A stretch of 64,000 nucleotides of DNA from Mermis nigrescens (lineage: Eukaryota > Nematoda > Enoplea > Mermithida > Mermithidae): assembly GCA_036768485.1 (NCBI GenBank), contig JAVLUZ010000822.1, positions 245,557 to 309,556 on the forward strand, written 5' to 3'. This document shows, one piece after another, positions 37,690-49,100 of this stretch. The translations under genes and the position numbers were made by a program. How positions within the stretch are numbered: position 1 is the stretch's first letter; each line of letters begins with the position of its first letter. The notes below the pieces were generated by a model. The model did not search any database. It saw only the letters and a program-made list of their open reading frames with translations, and had not been told where the DNA came from.

Positions 37690-39128
37690 TAGGATGGCAC
37701 ATTGAAGTTCAAAATATATTATGGAAACACGTAAAAACACGTACAAGCGTTTAAAATTCTGAAATTTCTAAATGGATGATGTATAAATCTGATTTTTGCG
37801 CACTTTTTCAAGAAAATACCTTAGTTTAGATAAAAAATGTAATTTAAATGTGAGCCTACTCCTCTATTTCAGTAAATCTGATATCTACGGCTGGCTATCA
37901 GTTTGCACATGAAAATTTTGCTTGGTTTATTTTATTTGAAGAGTATTCTCGAAATAATCTACCCGGAACGTTTTGTTCCATCGCGGGACAAGTTATAGGA
38001 GATACGAACATGATTTCTAAGAAATTTCGGGACATTTCGAAAAATTTCCACGAGACATTTCGAAAAATCATTTATATGTACGCAGAATTGCATTTTGCAG
38101 CGTTTTGCTGCACATTATTTTCGCTTGATTGAGTAATGGATAAATTTTATATGAAATATTTGGAGATAATAGCACTGTTTTATTTTTCTGCACAGTGCAA
38201 AATTTTTTGGCCTCGTGCAAAGGAAAATTTTAGCAATTTTTGCACGTTGCAAAGAAAAATCTGAGCATAAGTCGTGTGAAATATTTTGATTTTCGAACAA
38301 CCAAGTACTTTTTATAATCAAATTCCCAAAAATTTTGGCGCTTCACGCCGGTAATTGTTGAGATATGTATATAATTTTATATACCATTATAAATTTTTCG
38401 TGTCGTTTATCACTTTTTCACTGACATTGCATATTCCCTTGCTAAATTGATTTTTTATTCGCTTTGACAAAAACAATGGTGAAAAAATGTGTTAAAAATA
38501 AGGAGGACATAAGATATGTTTAATTCAGCTCTTTACTTTTTCAAAATAATTCACTAAATTTTGAATGTTAGATTTCACACAAATTTTTTGTCGTTGAAGG
38601 CACAATAACTTTTGAACACTTAATAGAGGAATTACTTTTTCTTCAACAGAGATTTGGCTAATGCCGACTGAATCGTATAACAATACATTGAAACGATCAT
38701 TTTTATGAATGAAATGCTAAAAATTTTCAGCACTTTATTGCACGTGTCGTTTTTCACTTGTTTTCGATCTTTACGTAGTAAATAAGCGAGTAACACATGC
38801 TCAACAATTATTACTAAGGTTTCTATATCATAGTCAGCAGCAGTACCTATAAGTTGTTTGAGTTGTTGGAAATCGTGCTACATGTTTACATGTTTTAACT
38901 TTAATCAGATCTTTTGATTAAATTAAGAAAATCAAAACTTGTGTAATTTTCAATGTTAGACTCGCTCACAAAATCACGAACTGTTTCTTTCACACTTCGA
39001 TACTTGCGATAGAAAATAGGCAAGCGTTATGCATGTCAATTAAAACGACTGAAAAACCAACGTTCTTAGTATAATTTTGGCATTATATTCAAATGGAAAT
39101 AATCAAAAATGCAATAAACTTGTGACCG
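37690..39128. other. Intergenic DNA, no gene recognised
   Basis: A GTGCAAAG-rich segment (38190-38270) resembles 40370-40530 and may be another MITE family. No coding evidence, and the last F-box exon was not found here. Confidence 0.35.
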
Positions 39129-39613
39129 GTGTCGCACCTTAAAGTGTCTGTGCCTTAAAGTGTCCGGCCGGACACTTTAAGGCACCTCAAAGTGTCCGGC
39201 TCTGCCTTAAAGTGTCCGGATTACGCTGAGTATACTTACGCATATACGCCCACGAATATCACTCGCTGTACAATTAGGCACCCAACACTTTGGGCTGTTA
39301 AATGCCTGCTACCTTACATGGGCAGTGGGCTAAATTCTGACAGTCAGATGGAGCATAACTGCAAAAAACGCTAAATTATTCAATTCTACGGATCTACAAA
39401 TTTGGAGAGAGACTTTGGATTTTAGGGGGTTCAAGCCCTATCCTTTTACGTCTGCGTATGATGCCCACTCTATCCAATGTTTAAATACATTTTTCTCGCT
39501 TTTAAGCACGTTATTGTGGCCCGGACACTTTAAGGTAAACCCGGACACTTGCAAGGTACCTCAAAGTGTCCTACCGGACACTTTAAGGTGCCGGACACTT
39601 TAAGATGTAACAC
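39129..39613. mobile_element. Element with TTAAAGTGTCCGG direct and inverted arrays
   Basis: The ends GGTGTCGCACCTTAAAGTGTC and …GACACTTTAAGATGTAACACC form TIRs. About ten copies of TTAAAGTGTCCGG in both orientations cluster at the two ends (39141-39225 and 39520-39604), so each end can itself fold. No transposase. Confidence 0.7.
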
Positions 39614-40269
39614 CAGCATACTTATAGAATCGGGGACGTATGTTTTCTACATGCAGCAGTAAAGTATAATGCGCGATCGGCGTACTATGGTGTAATAGCT
39701 GGTGCGCCACTCATTTAGAATTCATTTCGGTACGGCGCACGCTAACAAAACAATGAAGCGAAAATCTGAACTGAATTTCCTAATGTATATTTTTCGTGCT
39801 TACGCATGACAATGAGGCAAGAAATGCGAATGTCCGTTTGGACATGTACTTATGTTGTTACTTTTTTGCATTATTACTTCTAAACGAAAGGGGAATTTTC
39901 CAAATAACAGAATTGCAGAAAGCCTTGCAACAATGAAATTTATCTCAATGATATTCGGAAATGCATTGCCACGTATGTAAGTAAGTTCGATCTTTGTAAT
40001 TTTGAATATGTCGCTCATTCAGGCTATATTTTTGTGTAGTTAAACGTAATCCTGCACAACAATTGAATTTAAGAGTGAGGCTCAACGACTTGCAGTTAAA
40101 TACGTCGTGAAGTTCAGTTCAATATTTTCGCCTCATTCTTATGCGTGCGCCGCATCAAAATGAATTCTAAATTAGTCGCGCACCGGCTATTATACGTTAG
40201 TTCGTCGCTCGCGCATTATACTATACTGTTGCCTGTAGAAAAGATAAATCCTCGATTCTATAAGTATGC
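39614..40269. mobile_element. Foldback element with about 190-bp inverted arms
   Basis: GCATACTTATAGAATCG at the left and CGATTCTATAAGTATGC at the right start arms that match for about 190 bp through AGTATAATGCGCGA, GGTGCGC and TAGAATTCATTT. Directly abuts the array element at 39129. Confidence 0.75.
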
Positions 40270-41983
40270 CCTTATGGCCGTAGTTTGTAAATGGCGATTT
40301 TCTAAATGTTTAGCTTGATGTGAAAATACTTAATACAGTATTTAATCTTACTGCAGGAAAAATCCTATATGGACATGCATAGTACAAAAAATTATTGGTC
40401 GTGTAAATAGATTTTGGGAGTTTTTTGCAATTTTACATAGATATGCATAAGGCAGAAAAAATTCTTGGTCGTGCAATAGGATTTTGGGAGTTTTTGCACT
40501 GTGCAAAGAGGCCCGTGCAAGAAAAAACGCTGGATAACTGTCATATTCACACATTATAAAATATGTATGCATGTTGTTTGTCAAAACTTACTGAATATGT
40601 ACGTATTCATGCCTTTGATGTAAGATATATAAAAGATATGAAACGACTTGGTTTAGGGTGCCAAAAATTCTTGTAATCTTTGCTTAAATAACATGAAAGG
40701 CCTTTCTTGGAATTACTACGTTCTGCAAAATATGATTGTGCTACCCTACGTATTCGTTTCACTTGAAAATTACATTTATGCTCTTAAAACAATCGAGGAC
40801 TTTTGGAATTTTGTCATTGCCCAAACAGAATGCCATTAGATGATATAAGCTCTTTAAATCCGACGCGAAGCATTGGACTTGCTCTCACATAGCTTTATTT
40901 TCCATATAGCTGTAAAGAGGGCCTTTTGCTAGTCGTAGCTTAGCAATGGATTATCTATGGCCTTTATGGGCCGATTTAAAAATTCAAAAATCTAATTTAG
41001 CACAGGAATAAAGATCAAAGAAGACTTATCTCGATACGTTGGGTCTGACTGGACCTTGCCAGAATCGTTAATACCTTCAGAATGCGAAAACCCCAGAATT
41101 AAAATTCTAAATTTTTTTCTTTTTTCGCGATGATGCCAATGCTTAGAGCTTGACGTGAAACGTCGCAGAATGGTGTTTTTGCCACAAAAGCAAATGTGTC
41201 GGCACTTCTGTGACCTTTAGAAATTTTTGACCAATCTTCCCCCAGAGTTTAGGCGCTGCCCAATGTCCATGTTTGATTATGAGCAGCGTCTGATTTCAGT
41301 AATCCTATTCCTCCGAAACAGTTGTTCAGGGCATTGCATGTGTTATCGTTCAGATCAGCCCCTTTTAGTTTATGGATAGGAGTTTTACTAATATATGGGC
41401 CGTTCCGACCTGCATTACCTTCGTCTGAAATGACGTTGATGACTTTTTCGCGAAATTTCAAGGAAATCATTTAGAAAAAAGTTAAGGCCGTCAAAAATGT
41501 ATGCAAGCTTGTTTTATATTCTAAATAGCGAGAATTACTACAACAAACATCAATACCTATATAAAGGCGAGATTGTGGCCAAAGTTAGCTCTAAGATAAA
41601 TCTATGTGTGTCTTTTAATCACCAACTCATTATTTTGGTAGCCGCTTAATCTATGTTCTCAATTTCACCTGAAATGCGTATGCATATTTATTCTTTTTAA
41701 CGTAAATATTTAGATGAAATGAACGGAAAATCTATTATCAAACGATGAATTAATGACGTTTGCTATGCTTTTGGTAGGTATTTTAGGCCTAGCGGAAAAC
41801 ATCTCAGTCATGTTTTTTATTCAGCTCGTAAAAATGCTTAACTTATACAAGCTGCTCTCGACTCTCACCTCTTAAGCGTCTATAAAAACGAAAAACATAC
41901 GAGTATTATTATATAATTCGTTCGTTATTCACAAACGCCCGAAGAAGGCTTTTATTATTATATATGTAAAACGCCGTTTTTAG
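40270..41983. other. Intergenic or 5' anoctamin region
   Basis: Contains a GTGCAAAG-type repeat (40370-40530) and a diverged ACCCCCCAGAA-type element (41080-41270). Upstream anoctamin exons, if present, were not identified. Confidence 0.35.
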
Positions 41984-42039
41984 AAAGACAGCAGCTTCGA
42001 TCCTCGGATTCGGCATCAACGATGTCAATGTTCTCATCG
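41984..42039 (+). CDS. Anoctamin exon, tentative N-terminal
   Basis: Acceptor CGTTTTTAG, donor GTGAGT. In the phase required by the next exon it reads RQQLRSSDSASTMSMFSS, a Ser-rich disordered segment as expected before the dimer domain. Support comes only from splice signals and phase. Confidence 0.5.
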
Positions 42040-45000
42040 GTGAGTTTAATGCGGTAAATCACGCAGTAAAAATGAGTTCTTTTTTATAGTAAACTTTCAT
42101 TTTAGCTTTGTCGGGTTTCGCAGCTTTTTGAGAATATTTGAGACGAGTGTTTTCTAAGATACACGGGACTATTAGTCATATTGACTATGTTTTTATAATA
42201 GAATAGATCTTTTACTTTAAAATTGCCAAGCCTATTCATTTTAAATAATTTAAATATTAAGCAAAAGTGCATGTTCCTAACAGGGGCATCGTATTAGGAA
42301 TTTTCGGGTCTCACGAAATAAAATTCTGGTTACGTCATTTATTACTATTTATCTAGTTGGTAATTATTCTTTGAGCAACAATTAGGTCATAATATTCTAC
42401 TATTTCTCTTCCCACTAGAATCTGGATTTTATTTCGGAGGGGGCCGGAAATTTTTTGGTCAGATATCTCGTGAAATATTAGATTGGCAAAAACAAGAGCA
42501 TTTTTGACCGTATCTCGATGAGTCATATACAACAGCGAAGAAAAAATTAAAAAAAGAATGATTTCGAAAAGTTTTAGACGTTATTTCATACTAATATAAA
42601 ACAAATATATCGTGTACACTGTACAAGTGAATACTCATCATTCGATCGGCAAATGATTTTGTAACTTTTGATTTTGTATTAAATCTTTGTGTTTTGCAAA
42701 AAAGCGACCCAGAAAAAAATTCAGCGCCAAGCGTTACAAAAATTTGACATGTTCTACGTGTCTAGTTCATATTTGAGCGATTCCGAGCGGGCTAGGAAGC
42801 AAATATCAGCAATGAATCCTTGGCGGAGTCATGGAGAAAACTGACATCCATTTAAGTCAAATTTGAATGATTTTTTCGCGATTTAGAAAATTAAACTATA
42901 CATAAACAAAAATTTTGCGTTTTTTAGCTAAAAGTACCCTAAAAATATGTTTTTGCGGTGTTGTAGACTTACTTCGAGAATTTTTCTTCTCCCTTTGGGG
43001 TGTTTGCAAGAATCAAACAATTTCCTTTACAGATGGGGCCGTAAACTCAACACATGGATACCATTGTAGCAATCATCGTATAATGAAATTTAGCTCGTTA
43101 ATGTTTCATATAAGATGTAGAAAACATTTCTAGCTCGGTATGTGTGCTGATTAAAATGAGTTGCCGTTTAGCAGCCGCAGAAGAAGTCTCTTAGTTTAGA
43201 GTATTATTTGTGATTTGCCAACCGTGGACTCTTCTGATCGTTTGAATTTGAATTCAATTTGAATTTGATAGTTTGGGCGTCAAAAAATTATATGTTTTTT
43301 TATATTTTAGAAATCACAAAGAACTAAATATTTTATGGACGGGCAGCGCAAAATCGATTACATTTTGGCGTATGAAATATCGATCGATAAAGAGGAGCAC
43401 AAAAAAGTTGCTAAGCGACAGGAATTTGAACAAAATCTAATTAAGAGAGGCTTGCAATTGGAAAGGTCGTTTCCAGATCCTAAGGTTCGTTCATAAGTCG
43501 CACTTAGCGTTTCGCTACGAGCGGTCCTCTTTATAGACAAAATTCTGGGGGTCTGAGTCTGATTGATTGGGATCATAAAATGTCCAAAAGTAGAAAAGGC
43601 CTAAAAATTATGGTAGGATAAGCATCAAACAGAATTTTTCGAGGGAGATACATGCACTTCGGGGGTCCATAGGATATAATTACTTTGTGAGGGGTTAGAG
43701 GGACAGGTGCTCAATACTGGTGGAAGATTTTGAACTTAGATCATTTTCTACATCATGTTTGATAACGAAAGCAGGAATAATGCCAGAATTTTCTCGGATT
43801 AAAAATTTTCCATGTTTTCCGCACAAAAAGCGCCTATAATGTTGAAAGATTTTGAATTTATCGGTCGCATTAATGGGTTTTTATATATTTATCGTTAAAA
43901 GTGGCATAATGCTGTCGAAATGGACTAAAAATCTTATTGAAATAACGCGGTCTCGCCATATTAAAGCGTTTTTTAATGTAATTCTGAACATTTTCATCAT
44001 TTTACCAGCAAAAAAGCGTGTATAAACTGGTTTCGATTTTTGGGGTTGTACCCTATCCTGCCAACTTCCCGTTTTTCCATTCTGAAGGTCACCTGAATTC
44101 CACGTGCAAATCTGGCGATGACTATATGTACTTAACAACAAGTACTCACGTAATAAGTACTACTTACTACCAGTGATCGGACCGAGGGTACTTTTTGGAC
44201 CCTCGGCCTCGGCCGAGGCCGAGGCGACTTTAAATCCTTGCCTCGGCCGAGGCCGAGGCCGAGGGTAATGCCGAGGGTCAAGCTTATATACCTATACCCA
44301 TAAATAGTACTCTTTGAATATTTTGTATGTACATGAGCTAGAGAATAATCGTAATATTCAACACTTTATCGAACTAAAACAAATGTTTATTGGTGTTGGC
44401 CAGAATTTTTATTTCAATCTGATGAAGCAGATAATTCATCATCGAAATCTAGATCATCTGAATCAAAGTTAGCCTCATCTGTTTCGCCTTGTGCTATCGC
44501 GTTATCGTCGTCGTCAGCCTTTATCAGATTCTTTAAAGTCACACTATTATAACCAACTGCTTTGAGATTTAGCTTTACAAAAAAAGAGTTTTTGAACATT
44601 TTACGGTAGCAGACGAATGCGAGAATTACTGTACTTTCTGATCCATCCAGTAGCGGGAGGGGTGCGGTATACAAACTTTTCCAAAAAAGTCAAAAACAGG
44701 TCCAAAATTTTTCCCTTCAAAGCGCGAAATAGCATTTTTCGGTGTTTTACATTGTATACTTTTACATAAAATCACTTTTGAAGTCATATTTTTCTTAAAA
44801 TTTTAGAATTTTCGACAATTTTGTGCAGAAAAATCATTAAATTTCTAAGGCTTTAATAGAAATCTGGCGCGAAGCGCCGAAAAATTTGCAAAATTAAGGC
44901 GGATAGACGTCTAGAAGCATGATTTACTGCTTGATTTCCTGTATTTAGAGCATTTGATGCGAAACACTGAAATTTTTTTATTGAAAATAGAATAAGACTA

Positions 45001-46052
45001 TGTAAAAATAGCTGTTTCTGCTGTTTAAATTGTTTTGAAACCTACATGAACAGAAAAGGGCTTCCAGGGCCCGGTTTCACCACAAAGCTACGAGTTACGA
45101 GGTACAGGTGACGGTTTCACAAGTACGGGCTACGAGTGCTACAAATTTCCGTTTCACCAAAAACTGAAATTTACGAGCCACGGGCTACGAGTTACGAGTT
45201 CTACGAGTACTTACGAGTGTTTTTTCATGAATAACGACTGGGCGGTTTCACCAAATATTACGATCGAATGTTACGAGTGAAAAGATTCGTAAATTTTGTA
45301 ATATCATCACGGATCAAAAAGAGGTCCATAGGACTCGTAAAGAAGTGGCAGACTAGTGCGTTTAATAGTTTTCTGATTTGTTTTTTCTCAATTTGTTTCA
45401 CTTTCGTGCACACACCTACATAATACATATACTGGCAGCAGTGGCGGATCTAGGATTTTCCTAAGGGGGAGGGGGCGGTACCCCTAAGAAGGGCGGAACC
45501 CTGACTTGGGCGGAAAAATTAGCCGTTTTGACCCGAAAATCGCGAAAAATCGCTTAAAAATGCTTAATTTTGCGCATTATTTTGGGCCAATGGAGGGGGC
45601 GGCCGCCCCCGCCCCCCCTAAATCCGCCCCTGACTGGCAGCACATGTAAAGGTTAAGAAGATTAGCATTAAAAAAAATAATATATTTTTCAAAAAATGTT
45701 TTAGAGAAATCCCATAAAAGTCGATTCTTAAGCTGCATTCTTGAGTAGTAATTCGAAATTTTATTTCTTTAGCCCTTGTTAGTAATGTTCGCAGCTTTTT
45801 TATGAAAAATATTACAATCACTTAGACATTTTTTCATGAATTGCGGAAATCAGATATTTTCGATTAGATTTCTGAAAATTAGAATTTCATCGCACTTCCT
45901 TCGGAAAAGAGCCGACTGCATATTTTATGTACGTATTAATGACAACTAAGAATGATTTGTTAAATTTGAAAATTAAAATAATACGCTGTGATATACTTTT
46001 AGCTTCGTAACGTCTCTGAATCTGATTCAATTGATTTCGTTTATAAATTATA

Positions 46053-46107
<55 letters not shown>

Positions 46108-46164
46108 TTATTAGTATTAGTATTATAATAATAATAATTATTATTATTAGTATTAGTAATATTC

Positions 46165-46199
<35 letters not shown>

Positions 46200-49100
46200 G
46201 TTATTATCGTCATTATTATTATTACTAATATTATTATTTTCGTTTTTATTTAAAGTTATAAATTTTCTGAGAAGCTTATTAATTCTTGTTGACTAAATCC
46301 CAAATATTTCTTAACACTTTCTATGTTTTTCTATCGAGCGGCATAAAATCTGCAATTGATCACATAATTATGCTGTTTAAAACCGAGACAATGACTAACA
46401 AAGAGTGTCATACGCAACAGAAAAGATATACATGCTATTCGGACCGAGGGTACTTTTTGGACCCTCGGCCTCGGCCGAGGCCGAGGCGGCTTAAAATCCT
46501 TGCCTCGGCCGAGGCCGAGGCCGAGGGTAATGCCGAGGGTCAAGCTTATATACCTATACCCATAAATAGTACTCTTAGAATATTTTGTATGCACATTAGC
46601 TAGAGAATAATCGTAATGTTAAACACTTTATCGAATGTCAAACAATTCATTTTTATTTTCAATAATAGTAGATTGAATGTGTGAAGGATTTATTGAATAA
46701 AGTCAGCAGCATGAAAGCATACTTAATTTGACAAGTTGCCGTTGATGAAGACTTGGAAAAGTTACATAATCAAAAATATGGCTGAACAAGCACTTAAAAA
46801 CTTTCATTACTATAAATAAGAAACAGTGTTGAAGAAATAAACGAACAAACGAAATTAGCTAAGTAAAGACAGAACTGTAGCCATTGTTGTGCTCGCTTTT
46901 GCAGTAATGCATGTTCAAACACGCTTTTTCAGTCATCCAATTCTGGTGCGGCAGGTAATATGACGGAAACTGCACTGTACTTTCCCATCATAGTTTCCCA
47001 GGGTCCAGAGTTGAGGGAAGGGTGAAATCCCAAAATGGGAGACCAGTAAATTGAGTAGTGTCTTTGTATGAGCGAACAAATTTTTGTAGATATTTTATAT
47101 AAATATATTTTTAAACATACACATTTTTACATACTGCCAGTGTGTGACCTGCAACCGGAAAAAATGCAGTCCTAAACAAAGTTTTTTTGTGCAAGATACC
47201 TTTTTACATATACAAAGATGGTATCCAAAAGTGTTTGAACATTTTGTACATGCAAATTTTTGTGTACTACTATAGTCTGGTACAGTAGCGATTTAGTGTA
47301 ATAAAACAGGGTTTTTCGACCTTTGGTAGTGTATCTTAGCTAATTCCTGGCTTTCTGAATATTTGACATTTTTCGATTTTAAATGCAAATTCTACTATTT
47401 TAAAGATGTATAGGACAGACAATTACTGATGCGCCGAAAATTTTCGGAAATTTTACACCTTTTTACAGTTTTTGTCTCTCCAAAAATCTTTGTGCATGTA
47501 CAAAGACGGTCCTGAAAAGATTCTGTACATTATGAAAAATATTTGCCGAAGACAAAAAAGCGTGGCCCTAAATGTGATAATTCGGCTTGAATTTAGTTGA
47601 TAATATTAGTTCGGCGCGAAGCGCCGAAATTTTTATCAGCTTTTGATGAAATTTACACATAAAACTCGACTGAGAAAGCTGAAACAACTTGTACTACAAA
47701 ATCAGAAATATTACAGATATTGCAATATGCCAATTAAATATTGTAATAAGCACTACTGTGCTTAGAAATCCAATGCAACATCAGGATAAATTATTCAATT
47801 TTATCTTTGAACGGCAAAAAAGTGCAAAGTTATTAAATAGTACTTATTTTGCATAAAATTTTTGAAAATAGTATAAATAGATACAAATGATATTTAAATC
47901 TGCATAAAGATGCCTAGATTACACAAAAATTGATTTTGGAGTGTTTATTTCCCCTGCTTCAATTGAAATACACTATATTAGCGATATTTTGCGCGAAGCG
48001 CCGAAAATTTTTTGAAATTTCCTAAAATATACTGGAAAACGATATAATTAATATCACGTTGTCCAAGAAAGTATTTCAACATTGTTTAAAAATGGCTCCA
48101 AGAAAATGCACGAGCCGAAATTGATTTTTGGCAAAACCTGCATTTATTGGCCATTTTTAGGTGCGTTTTTGCGATTTTCGGTCGAAAATTCGTGACCCCC
48201 TCTCCCATAAAAATGGCCGAAAACCACACGTGTAAAAGGTGGCTTTGGGGAAGTCCCCACCCACCCAGGGTTGGACGTCCTCCCCACACCCTTCCCTCCA
48301 ACGTCAGAAAGTTTTTACCCACCAAACCCATTTTTGGCGAAAATTTGCGCTTTGTTTGCTATTTTTAGGTGCTTTTGCCATTTTTGACATAAAATCAGAG
48401 TCGCTAATCCCTCCTCCTTCTAAAAATGGCCAGGGACCCCTACCCGAAATTTCAAGCCGTTACATGTATGCCGAGGAGCCCCTCCCGAAAATTTTGAGGT
48501 GTTGCATGCATGTTTTATAGTGATAGTTTGTCTATTCACTCTTGCTTACATTCAAAAATACTGTATCACTTCGTGAAATTCTAATAGTTAGCTGCACTTT
48601 TGCCATAGTAAAAATTAGGTTCAGAAAATATTCAAAAGGTTTTCACCAAAAATCGTCTGACAGTGACTTGAGTCTTATACCCTGAGAGGAGGGTAATAAC
48701 CCTCCCTCACCCCTCCTTTGGGAATGTGTGTTTCCGATCCATGTAGCGAGCATGATAATTAAAACTTAGTCATCACATGAATAATAAATTGGCACTTTGC
48801 TGTATGTAACTTGGTGTAACTGGGTACGCGACTAAAACCATAAGAAAAGTCTATAGGTATAAAATATGTAGCCTCTGTACTGCAGATGCATTCTAAATAG
48901 TTAATATTCAACGGATATATTAAATTTATTCAAATTTGATTTTAACCCTCGGCGCCTCGGCACTTTTCAGCTTCGCCCTCGGCGCCGAGGCCGAGGCTCC
49001 AAAAAACGCCGAGGCTTGCCGAGGCCGAGGCCGAGGCCTCGGTCCGATCACTGGCTATTACGAGTACTCGTAAAAAGGTCCAAAAAGTACTCGTAAAAAA

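Larger units (their letters stand above)
46440..49053. mobile_element. Inner hAT of the CCTCGG family, left tip missing
   Basis: The right end is identical in type to the outer element (…CCGATCACTG, 49053), followed by GCTATTAC. The left end starts abruptly at CGGACCGAGGG after GCTATT, so about nine bases (AC plus CAGTGAT) are gone. Contains two MITEs. Confidence 0.8.

Noticed and set aside
45887..46213. Poly-isoleucine ORF on the minus strand
   Set aside because: Translation of the (TAA)n/(TTA)n microsatellite.
46286..46603. ORFs with PRPRPR/EAEAEG repeats
   Set aside because: Translation of the CCTCGG palindromic array at the hAT end.
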